From NCBI GenBank assembly GCA_964563925.1, contig CAZLZD010000113.1, positions 1 through 6,105 of the forward strand: 6,105 bases of DNA. Reading direction: 5' to 3'. Of the stretch, positions 1 to 6,105 are shown piece after piece. Positions within the stretch are counted from its first letter, which is position 1, and the number at the start of each line of letters is the position of its first letter. The notes beneath the pieces are model-generated. The model saw only the letters and a list, made by a program, of their open reading frames with translations, did no database searches and was not told where the DNA came from. The translations under genes were made by a program, and so were the position numbers. This DNA comes from JAUILA01 sp964563925. GTDB taxonomy: Bacteria; Bacteroidota; Bacteroidia; Cytophagales; Cyclobacteriaceae.

Positions 1-815
1 TAATTTTCAAAATAGCAATCTTTCACTACTGTCTTACCACCCGAACCGGCTACGAGGAGCGCAGAACCGACAATATCTACAAAGGAACAGTTCACTACGG
101 ATAGGGAACCAACCGGGGGGGCCTCCGGGAAAACTGAAATATCCGGACCAGTAGTGATTATTCCCGCGTTATCCTGAAAATGGATATTTCTGAATCCGAC
201 ATGGTCTCTGTCTAAAACCAGAAAAGCATATGAATCAAACCGTATTCCTCCACCGAAGGCATCATTGACCAGTCCGCCGGCGATCGTAGTAGTATGCCCG
301 TTCTGTGATTCACCAATAAATTCAATGCTTCCGGAATGCCCGTCTGTATTTCCCCAGACAATGACATTGTAGTCCCCGAGGTTTTCCAAACCGTATCCAT
401 CACCGACATGAAAGGCCGTAGGGGTGCCTTCCTGGTTCATGGCCTTCAACATGATCTTGGCATTATATCCGTTTTCACCGGCATGGTTGACCACACTTTG
501 AAGAGTCTCCAGATCCAGCTGGGCATTTCCGGTCGGATAAACATGGTAAACATACTGTTTTCCCCTGGCCGTTTCATGCGTTTCTATTTGTACGGTTTGA
601 GGTACCGTCAGGTGTTCCGGTTGTGTAATCCTCGGTGAAACGGTTCCGAAGTCTTTCATATGGTAGTCTGTCGTGACCTGCCATCTGGTCAGCAGTTGCT
701 CATCCTGGGTTGCAGGATCAGGAAATAAGGATGGGTCTTCTTGGGTACAACCTGTAAACAGGATAATCAGGATTATACTCTGTGCGATGAATTGTAGTTT
801 GATTGAAGCTTTCAT
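1..815 (-). CDS. Lipoprotein with predicted right-handed beta-helix fold, C-terminus outside window
   Basis: The frame is open from an ATG at 815-813 to the left edge, giving 271 codons with no stop, so the gene is partial. Residues 1-22 form a lipoprotein signal peptide (K2, K6, hydrophobic run SIILIILF) with lipobox LFTGC and lipidated Cys23. The following TQED places acidic residues close to the cysteine, resembling Bacteroidota surface-export signals, so an outer-membrane, possibly surface, location is inferred. From about residue 95 the sequence alternates short strands and turns (YNVIVWGN, GSIEFIGE, HVGFRNIHFQDN, LSVVNCSFVD, TVVKDCYFEN). The recurring V-x-N/D-C-x-F motif is typical of parallel beta-helix proteins, which include polysaccharide lyases, glycosidases and adhesins. 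No catalytic residues can be assigned because the C-terminal part is missing. The start is followed directly by a good signal peptide and preceded by an A-rich leader. It is divergent from the HTCS gene, which may control it. Family class is fairly sure; enzyme activity is not. Confidence 0.82.
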   Translation of the reverse strand, partial: MKASIKLQFIAQSIILIILFTGCTQEDPSLFPDPATQDEQLLTRWQVTTDYHMKDFGTVSPRITQPEHLTVPQTVQIETHETARGKQYVYHVYPTGNAQLDLETLQSVVNHAGENGYNAKIMLKAMNQEGTPTAFHVGDGYGLENLGDYNVIVWGNTDGHSGSIEFIGESQNGHTTTIAGGLVNDAFGGGIRFDSYAFLVLDRDHVGFRNIHFQDNAGIITTGPDISVFPEAPPVGSLSVVNCSFVDIVGSALLVAGSGGKTVVKDCYFEN

Positions 816-859
816 TGTTTAAAAGGTTTGCGTGAGATAGACAACAAAGTGGCATTCCT

Positions 860-867
860 TCAAGGTA
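860..867 (-). promoter_or_regulatory. Weak candidate -7 element for the lipoprotein gene
   Basis: Read on the minus strand this is TACCTTGA, a partial match to the Bacteroidota -7 consensus TAnnTTTG. No TTTG-like -33 box lies at the usual distance upstream, which would fit an activator-dependent promoter. With a transcript start near 853, the nearest repeat (896-905) would lie just upstream of the -33 region, much as araI2 lies at an AraC-activated promoter. This is a weak match and the geometry is inferred. Confidence 0.2.
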
Positions 868-895
868 CATTTCCCTGTATTGACATTATTCAGGC

Positions 896-968
896 CTGGT
901 TGCAATATTGTTCAATCTGGTTGCAAAGCCCCTGTTTTTCGGTGCAAAATGATTATACTGGTTTGTAA
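896..968. promoter_or_regulatory. 21-bp-phased direct repeats, putative HTCS/AraC-type operator
   Basis: CTGGTTGCAA occurs perfectly at 896-905 and again at 917-926, exactly 21 bp apart. A third degenerate copy, TTCGGTGCAA, lies at 938-947 (7 of 10 matches). A fourth, CTGGTTTGTAA with one extra T, ends at 968, so the GCAA/GTAA ends fall at 905, 926, 947 and 968, always 21 bp apart. AraC-type activators are known to bind direct-repeat half-sites about two helical turns apart, and the adjacent HTCS ends in an AraC domain. The array sits between the divergent lipoprotein and HTCS starts, so it could control both. The repeats are seen directly; binding by this HTCS is inference. Confidence 0.6.
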
Positions 969-996
969 ATCAGATAATTAGTATATTCTATTTCTG
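962..996 (+). promoter_or_regulatory. Candidate Bacteroidota promoter for the HTCS gene
   Basis: TTTG at 962-965 matches the -33 box and TATTTCTG at 989-996 matches the -7 consensus TAnnTTTG at five of six fixed positions. The 23-bp gap is at the long end of the accepted range. A transcript start near 1003 would leave almost no leader for an ATG at 1011 but about 50 nt for the ATG at 1053, which supports the latter start. The TTTG lies inside the fourth degenerate repeat, so a bound regulator could affect this promoter (inference). Confidence 0.3.
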
Positions 997-1052
997 TCCG
1001 CACCCCGAACATGTTACCATTTTTACAGGCGGAAACCGGTAGTAGTCAAAAC

Positions 1053-4000
1053 ATGGCTATCAAAACCTTGATAGCCGGAATACTCTTGTGCCTTGTCACA
1101 CCATTTTTCAGTTATGGGCAGACCACGGATGAGGTGAGGCGGGAGCATTGCAGGGAACTCGGTATTCCGCTGATTCATAACTATTATTCCTATAATTTTG
1201 GTGGCTTTCAGCGTAGTGGCGATATCACGCAGGACAAGGATGGTTTAATCTATTTTTCCAATTTTAATGGAGGATGTTTTTCATTCAATGGGTCCGGGTT
1301 CAGTCATTTTCGCCTTTTTCCCGATACCCTGGTTGAGAAGGAAATAACGCTTACAGGCCTGACAATCATTAAGGATACCATGTGGATATCCAGTGGTAAT
1401 TACGGGAAGCTTGTCGGGTATGTGACCCGGGACGAACAAGGCCAATTCTCAAAGAGCATGCTGAAACTCATCTTATTACCGGATTCTTTGAGTGATTACG
1501 GAGGGATTTATGCGATAGAGGAGCTTGACGGAGACAAATACGTACTGAAAAGTGGTGAAGTGCTTGTACGAATAAGAACCGGAGAACTAACTACCTGGGC
1601 CGTTGAAGGGTACAGGAATATTTTCAAGATCCACAATAAATTATATATACCGGCAGAAGACTCATTGTATGTACTGGAGAATGATCGGTTGCAGGCGGTA
1701 TTTGATTGGGATACCCGCTCTATGGGGTGGGTACGGGCCATGTTACCTATGGAGGATGGAAGTATTCTTGTTGCAAGCCCTACGATCATTTACAAATATG
1801 ACGGGGATACGCTCCAACCGGTCAATGACCTTGGGAAGCTTATTCCCAATGCCCAGATCTGGCGGGGGACAGCACTCCGTGACGGCCATTATGCCCTTGG
1901 CAGTTTGGGACATGGAATATATGTGGTAGACGCTCAGGGCCGGTTATGCATGAATATAAATATGCAACATGGTCTGGGTGCCAATACGACCAGTGATTTA
2001 TTCTATTCCTCCTCCGGACAATTATGGGTCTCCCATAATAACGGTCTCAGCCTGATCGATCTCTCTTCACCGCTTACCTATTTCGACCTTAACCATGGCC
2101 TTACCAACTATCTCAGGGATGTAATCAGGGTAGGTGAACGCTTGTACACAGGATCACGCGGAGGCTTGAGTTACCTGGATGCCGATGGGTTAGAGCCGGT
2201 GTTTAAACGGATAACATACCTGCCGGATTTTTCACTCAGGTCCTTCAGGGAAACCGCTTCGGGATATTTTGCAACCACCAATAATGGAGTTTTTCAATTG
2301 TATCCTGATACAGTAATACAGGTTGTTGAGAATAATTCCTATGCCGGTTTGCTGCAGCTATTGTCTGATTCAACCCTTTACCTACTCAAGAAAAATATGG
2401 AAGTGGAACTGGTGGAACGGGTTGGCACAGCATGGATTAATCATGGTGTGGTTTTGGAAGCTGGTGGTGAAGTGGATATGCTGGAGGATAAATATGGCAA
2501 TGTCTGGATTATGGGTTATCCCCTGGACGGGTTGTATCGTATTCAGTTTGACCCGCGTGAATCCATAAAGGAGCAGTTGATAAACAGGACCTATCGTTTA
2601 CGACACTTTCCGGAGTCTAGCTGGCCTTCGCTGATCGGGCAGGAAGTATATATTTCGTCCGACTCAACCATGCTGAAATTTGATCCGGTTTCTGATTCAT
2701 TTTTACCGGATCCGATCCTTGTACCAGAAAATGGTAAGCCACTCTCTGATATATACCGGATCATTGAAGGGAAACAGAATGACTTGTGGATTTACAGCAG
2801 GGTAAGACATATCAAAAAATTCCCGGGCAATGACTCACTTTCCGAAATAAGGCCATCTATTATGTACTGGCATGCGGTTGCCTCCGATTCAGGAAGGTAC
2901 GTGTGGGATAATGAGCCATTCAGATTTCTCCAGTCAAAACTGGAATTTCTTAATTTGATCTACCCCGACAGAAACGGGATCGTCTGGTTTGCCGGAACTA
3001 ACGTTATGCTCGCCAGGTATAACCCGGCTGCCAGGAAGGCCGGCAACAGCCTGTCAAGGCTTATGATCAATGAAATCAGGCTTCCGGGTCAGGATTCAAT
3101 ACTTTTTAGTGGAAATGCGCGAAAATTTGAAAAAGGTTTCTTCCTGGAACCTCACATGCGGGATATCCGGATCAGGTATAATGTGGTCGATTTTATCGCA
3201 TCCGATTCGGTTTTTTTCAGGTACAGGCTGGAAGGCTTTGAAAACAAGTGGTCTGCATGGACCCACGAAAATACCAAAGATTACACAGGACTGGGACCGG
3301 GAGAGTATACGTTCTTTGTTCAGGCCACGGATTATTATGGAGAAAACCTGGTGCAGGCCAGTTTTGATATAACCAAGTACCCTCCCTGGTATACAAGCTG
3401 GCCGGCCATCTTCGTATACATATTAATCATGGCCTGGATAATTTATATGATTTTCAGGTGGAGGCTGAAAACACTGCATAATGAAAAACTGAAGCTGGAA
3501 AAAATAATTGAATCTAGGACGTATCTGCTTGAAAAACAATCCAGTGAACTGCGGGAGCTGAATGAGGCGAAAAACCGTTTTTTTTCCAATATTTCCCATG
3601 AATTCCGGACCCCGCTCACCCTGATACTGGGTTATATTCAAAAACTGTTTCGATCGGACCATTCTTCGGAAAGATCCGGAACGTACCGAAACCTCGACCG
3701 GAATGCCAGGCAACTTTTGCAGCTGGTGAATCAATTGCTTGAACTCGCCAGGCTCGAGTCAGGAAGAATATCCGCGAGCCCGGTGGCGACCTCATTGTAT
3801 GAAGTTTGCAAGCGCCTCATCGCTGCGTACACTTCGCTGGCGGAAAGCCGGAATATTTTCCTGGCATTTGATTTTACCATGGACAAGGATATGTACGTAA
3901 CCATTGATGCAGACAAGTTCCGTTCGGTGATTCAAAACCTTATATCAAATGCTTTCAAATTTACCCATTCAGGAGGCAAGATTACCCTGGCCGTCAGGAT

Positions 4001-5114
4001 GGTAAGACTGGTGGAAAACCAGGTGACATTCCAGTGTAAGGTTAAGGATACCGGAAAAGGCATTCCGGAAGAACATGTGGAAAGAATATTTGAACGATTC
4101 TACCAGGTGGAGCCTAATTACAGTGAATATACGTTTGGTACGGGGATAGGGCTCTCCATTGTACGTGATTATGTTCGTTTGATGGAGGGTGAGATTTCCG
4201 TGAGAAGCAGACCCGGTCATGGTTCTGAATTTACACTCACATTTACCAAACCGCTGGCGGCCGTACGGCGTAGCACGGGCGAGGTGGAGGATATAGTACC
4301 GGTATATGACCCCGAACCGGCCATGGAAGAAGAAACCACCGAGCAGGAGGAAGGTGTAAACATCCTGGTGGTGGAGGATAATAGTTCAATGAGGGAGTAC
4401 ATTCGGGATATACTCGCCGGCAGCAGCTATAATGTCGTGCTGGCCAATGACGGGAGGCACGGACTGGACCTTGCCATCCGGATATTGCCGGACCTGGTTA
4501 TTTCGGATGTAATGATGCCGAAAATGGACGGCATGCAGCTGCTTGCCGAATTGAAAGGAGATATCCGCACCAGTCATATCCCTGTCATCATGCTTACCGC
4601 CCTGTCAGAGAAAAAAAACAGGTTTAAAGGGCTTCAGCACGGCGCGGATGATTACCTGATCAAGCCGTTTGATGAAGAAGAATTAAAAATCCTGATCAGT
4701 AACCGCATCGAACAACGTAAAAGCCTTCGTGAAAAATGGAGTTATAATGAATCCCTGATTCCGGATGGCGTATCCTCGCTGGATGAAAAATTTCTTTGCC
4801 TTGTACAGGCAAGTGTAGAGGAGAATCTGGGTGACAGTCAGTTTGGTGTAAACGACCTGGCGGCAGCGGTTAGCATGAGCCGGTCGCAGCTCCATCGAAA
4901 GCTTACTTCCCTGACAAATTATTCGGCCGGGAATTATATTAAATCAATGCGCCTTCAGCGGGCATATCTGCTCCTGCAGGCCAACTCCGGGACTGTATCG
5001 GAAATAGCCTATGAGGTGGGGTTCAGCAGTCCGCAGTATTTCAGTGAATGTTTCCGAAACCATTACGGCCAACCTCCCGGTAAACTCAGAAATCATATTC
5101 CCCAGAAGCAATAA
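1053..5114 (+). CDS. Hybrid two-component system sensor kinase/response regulator (HTCS), propeller sensor and AraC output
   Basis: One-piece membrane sensor and transcription regulator of about 1353 residues. In order: signal peptide 1-22 (MAIKTLIAGILLCLV..FSYG); divergent beta-propeller repeats about 45-657 (for example DGLIYFSNFNGGCFSFNG, GQLWVSHNNGLSLID, YGNVWIMG); Y_Y_Y Ig-like domain about 668-775; membrane segment 783-801; coiled coil about 803-840; HisKA with phospho-acceptor His849 in SHEFRTPL; HATPase with N-box N962/N966, DTGKG at D999 and GTGIG at 1029-1033; an acidic linker; receiver with E1108/D1109, acceptor Asp1152, Thr1182 and Lys1204; AraC-type double helix-turn-helix about 1256-1349. 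All phosphorelay residues are present, so it should be active. HTCS proteins typically bind glycan breakdown products in the periplasm and switch on polysaccharide-utilisation genes; the ligand here is unknown. An in-frame ATG at 1011 adds 14 residues (LPFLQAETG..) that would bury the signal peptide, so 1053 is preferred. It is divergent from the lipoprotein gene and convergent with the oxidoreductase. Confidence 0.95.
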   Translation: MAIKTLIAGILLCLVTPFFSYGQTTDEVRREHCRELGIPLIHNYYSYNFGGFQRSGDITQDKDGLIYFSNFNGGCFSFNGSGFSHFRLFPDTLVEKEITLTGLTIIKDTMWISSGNYGKLVGYVTRDEQGQFSKSMLKLILLPDSLSDYGGIYAIEELDGDKYVLKSGEVLVRIRTGELTTWAVEGYRNIFKIHNKLYIPAEDSLYVLENDRLQAVFDWDTRSMGWVRAMLPMEDGSILVASPTIIYKYDGDTLQPVNDLGKLIPNAQIWRGTALRDGHYALGSLGHGIYVVDAQGRLCMNINMQHGLGANTTSDLFYSSSGQLWVSHNNGLSLIDLSSPLTYFDLNHGLTNYLRDVIRVGERLYTGSRGGLSYLDADGLEPVFKRITYLPDFSLRSFRETASGYFATTNNGVFQLYPDTVIQVVENNSYAGLLQLLSDSTLYLLKKNMEVELVERVGTAWINHGVVLEAGGEVDMLEDKYGNVWIMGYPLDGLYRIQFDPRESIKEQLINRTYRLRHFPESSWPSLIGQEVYISSDSTMLKFDPVSDSFLPDPILVPENGKPLSDIYRIIEGKQNDLWIYSRVRHIKKFPGNDSLSEIRPSIMYWHAVASDSGRYVWDNEPFRFLQSKLEFLNLIYPDRNGIVWFAGTNVMLARYNPAARKAGNSLSRLMINEIRLPGQDSILFSGNARKFEKGFFLEPHMRDIRIRYNVVDFIASDSVFFRYRLEGFENKWSAWTHENTKDYTGLGPGEYTFFVQATDYYGENLVQASFDITKYPPWYTSWPAIFVYILIMAWIIYMIFRWRLKTLHNEKLKLEKIIESRTYLLEKQSSELRELNEAKNRFFSNISHEFRTPLTLILGYIQKLFRSDHSSERSGTYRNLDRNARQLLQLVNQLLELARLESGRISASPVATSLYEVCKRLIAAYTSLAESRNIFLAFDFTMDKDMYVTIDADKFRSVIQNLISNAFKFTHSGGKITLAVRMVRLVENQVTFQCKVKDTGKGIPEEHVERIFERFYQVEPNYSEYTFGTGIGLSIVRDYVRLMEGEISVRSRPGHGSEFTLTFTKPLAAVRRSTGEVEDIVPVYDPEPAMEEETTEQEEGVNILVVEDNSSMREYIRDILAGSSYNVVLANDGRHGLDLAIRILPDLVISDVMMPKMDGMQLLAELKGDIRTSHIPVIMLTALSEKKNRFKGLQHGADDYLIKPFDEEELKILISNRIEQRKSLREKWSYNESLIPDGVSSLDEKFLCLVQASVEENLGDSQFGVNDLAAAVSMSRSQLHRKLTSLTNYSAGNYIKSMRLQRAYLLLQANSGTVSEIAYEVGFSSPQYFSECFRNHYGQPPGKLRNHIPQKQ

Positions 5115-5178
5115 TTCCCGGAAGAAAAACAAGCTTTCCTCCTGCACGAGGATCATTTCATACCTCTCACTGCTACAG

Positions 5179-5214
5179 AATTATGTTTCGGGGTTGAGCG
5201 ATACAGACATAATT
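5179..5214. terminator. Inverted repeat in convergent gap, possible terminator
   Basis: AATTATGT at 5179-5186 pairs perfectly with ACATAATT at 5207-5214, and the inner TT/AG can extend the stem to ten pairs with one G-U, leaving a loop of about 16 nt. It lies 64 nt after the HTCS stop, between two convergent genes, where a bidirectional terminator is expected. The stem is AT-rich and no long U tract follows on either strand, so this is only a candidate. Confidence 0.3.
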
Positions 5215-5235
5215 AATCAATTTTCAGCATTGATT
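5215..5235. terminator. Second inverted repeat, possible terminator for the oxidoreductase gene
   Basis: AATCAAT at 5215-5221 pairs with ATTGATT at 5229-5235 around a 7-nt loop. It directly abuts the preceding inverted repeat and begins 22 nt past the stop codon of the minus-strand oxidoreductase, a usual terminator distance. The short AT-rich stem without a U tract makes it weak evidence. Confidence 0.3.
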
Positions 5236-5257
5236 CTCCGATAAGAGGCCAGACTGA

Positions 5258-6105
5258 TTACCAGCCGGTACGGTATTCCCGTTTTACATACTGGTTGGCC
5301 GGATCAAAGTTCGTGATGCGCATGTTCGGGCCATCCCAGAGAAGTTTGATTCCTCGCCCGGGATAATTCCATCGGTTATTCTCACCCTGAACCCGGTAAT
5401 CATGGGCCAGCAGGGCGAGGTTGCCCATCAGGACGCTTTCGGTAAGCGGACCGGCAATGTCAAAGTCCGAACTCAGGTCCTTCTTCTTATAACCGGCCAT
5501 ACATCCATTGACCCATTGTACGTAATGCCCTTCCGGTACGCGGGGTATGGTTTCTTTCACATCAATCGATTCGTTGCGCGATAAAGGAAGAAGGCGCGGG
5601 TTCCGGCCGTAGGTATCGCACATCATTTTTCCTTTGCTCCCGATCAGCAACACGCCGTTTCCTCCGTCGCCCATCATTTCGTTCGGTCCGAGTTCTTCCG
5701 GCCGGGCAGGCTGAATCCCCCCGTCCATCCAGTGCATGGTCACGGCAGATTTATCACCCCGTGCCGGAAATTCAAGGGTAATGTGGGATGAGGGCGGACA
5801 ACTTTCCGGGAAATAACCGCGCTGGAACGGCCCGGTGTATACACTGCCCACACTGCATTCCACGCTTACCGGGTATCCCAGCTGCAGCGTCTTGAAAGCA
5901 GGTTCGATCAGGTGGCAGGCCATATCTCCGAGTGCTCCGGTGCCGTAATCCCACCAGCCCCGCCAGTTAAAGGGCACCAGGTTGTCTACATATTTCTTTT
6001 CAGGGGCCGTTCCCAGCCAGAGGTCCCACTTGAGCTCAGCCGGAATTTCAGCAGTATTGTCAGGCCAGGGGATGCCCTGCGGCCACACCGGCCGGTTGGT
6101 CCAGA
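5258..6105 (-). CDS. Gfo/Idh/MocA-family oxidoreductase, C-terminal part
   Basis: The frame is open from the right edge to a TAA at 5260-5258, giving 281 residues that form the C-terminal part; the N-terminal Rossmann fold, any Tat or Sec signal, and the EKP catalytic motif lie outside the window. The internal GTG at 6088 is not the start, since the frame continues to the edge with WTNRP. The segment WTNRPVWPQGIPWP, then KWDLWLGTAPEKKY, FNWRGWWDYGTGALGDMACH and the terminal GRGIKLLWDGPNMRITN are hallmarks of the large secreted-type Gfo/Idh/MocA proteins common in Bacteroidota and Planctomycetes. The family uses NAD(P) to oxidise, reduce or epimerise sugars and sugar derivatives; the substrate here cannot be told. 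The conserved Asp (5924-5926) and His (5912-5914) of GDMACHLIE are present, with Glu where many relatives have Asp. It is convergent with the HTCS gene, so it belongs to a separate transcript entering from the right. Confidence 0.92.
   Translation of the reverse strand, partial: WTNRPVWPQGIPWPDNTAEIPAELKWDLWLGTAPEKKYVDNLVPFNWRGWWDYGTGALGDMACHLIEPAFKTLQLGYPVSVECSVGSVYTGPFQRGYFPESCPPSSHITLEFPARGDKSAVTMHWMDGGIQPARPEELGPNEMMGDGGNGVLLIGSKGKMMCDTYGRNPRLLPLSRNESIDVKETIPRVPEGHYVQWVNGCMAGYKKKDLSSDFDIAGPLTESVLMGNLALLAHDYRVQGENNRWNYPGRGIKLLWDGPNMRITNFDPANQYVKREYRTGW

Noticed and set aside
336..638. 100-codon open frame on the plus strand
   Set aside because: It lies wholly inside the minus-strand lipoprotein gene, has no family-like composition, and the opposite frame carries a signal peptide and beta-helix pattern.
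1086..1088. Cys13 of the HTCS as a lipobox cysteine
   Set aside because: It lies in the middle of the hydrophobic core (GILLCLV) with Leu at -1 and no lipobox; a Sec-type cleavage after FSYG fits better.
3070..3372. 100-codon plus-strand open frame, and several similar minus-strand frames within 1508-5156
   Set aside because: All overlap the HTCS gene, whose domains are continuous through these stretches; they are shadow frames.
3578..3585. T8 run in the HisKA coding region, and an A8 run near 4611 in the receiver
   Set aside because: Both fall at ordinary Phe and Lys codons (KNRFFSN, EKKNR) in conserved domains and the frame is intact, so there is no reason to propose slippage or a frameshift.
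5130..5146. Short CCTC/GAGG inverted repeat after the HTCS stop
   Set aside because: Only about four pairs with no U tract, too little to call a terminator.
5011..5244. 77-codon plus-strand frame running past the HTCS stop
   Set aside because: It overlaps the AraC helix-turn-helix region in another frame and its product shows no recognisable pattern; the part beyond 5114 is low-complexity intergenic sequence.

Overview
The window looks like a piece of a Bacteroidota chromosome, probably an environmental or marine Bacteroidales-type or related lineage; this is inferred from gene families and not from a marker gene. The evidence is a hybrid two-component system (HTCS) that fuses a periplasmic propeller sensor, histidine kinase, receiver and AraC-type DNA-binding domain in one chain, an architecture typical of Bacteroidota. 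A lipoprotein with acidic residues just after the lipobox cysteine, A-rich leaders without a clear Shine-Dalgarno sequence, and a TAnnTTTG-like promoter box agree with this.

Layout: (1) 1-815, minus strand, is the N-terminal part of a lipoprotein with a predicted right-handed beta-helix, cut by the left edge. (2) 816-1010 is a divergent intergenic region with a 21-bp-phased series of direct repeats, two perfect (CTGGTTGCAA) and two degenerate. (3) 1053-5114, plus strand, is a complete HTCS of about 1353 residues with all expected phosphorelay motifs. (4) 5115-5257 is a short gap between convergent genes with two adjacent inverted repeats. (5) 5258-6105, minus strand, is the C-terminal part of a Gfo/Idh/MocA-family oxidoreductase, cut by the right edge.

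Working model (inference): the HTCS senses a glycan fragment or other small ligand in the periplasm, phosphorylates its own receiver, and through its AraC domain binds the phased repeats to control the divergent lipoprotein gene and perhaps itself. The 21-bp repeat spacing is the centre-to-centre spacing of the araI1/araI2 half-sites of AraC, which fits this class of DNA-binding domain. The oxidoreductase is convergent and need not belong to the same regulon. No SusC/SusD pair, transposase, tRNA, rRNA or CRISPR array is visible. The window is best read as the regulatory end of a carbohydrate-utilisation-like locus; I see no clear sign of a wholly new system.
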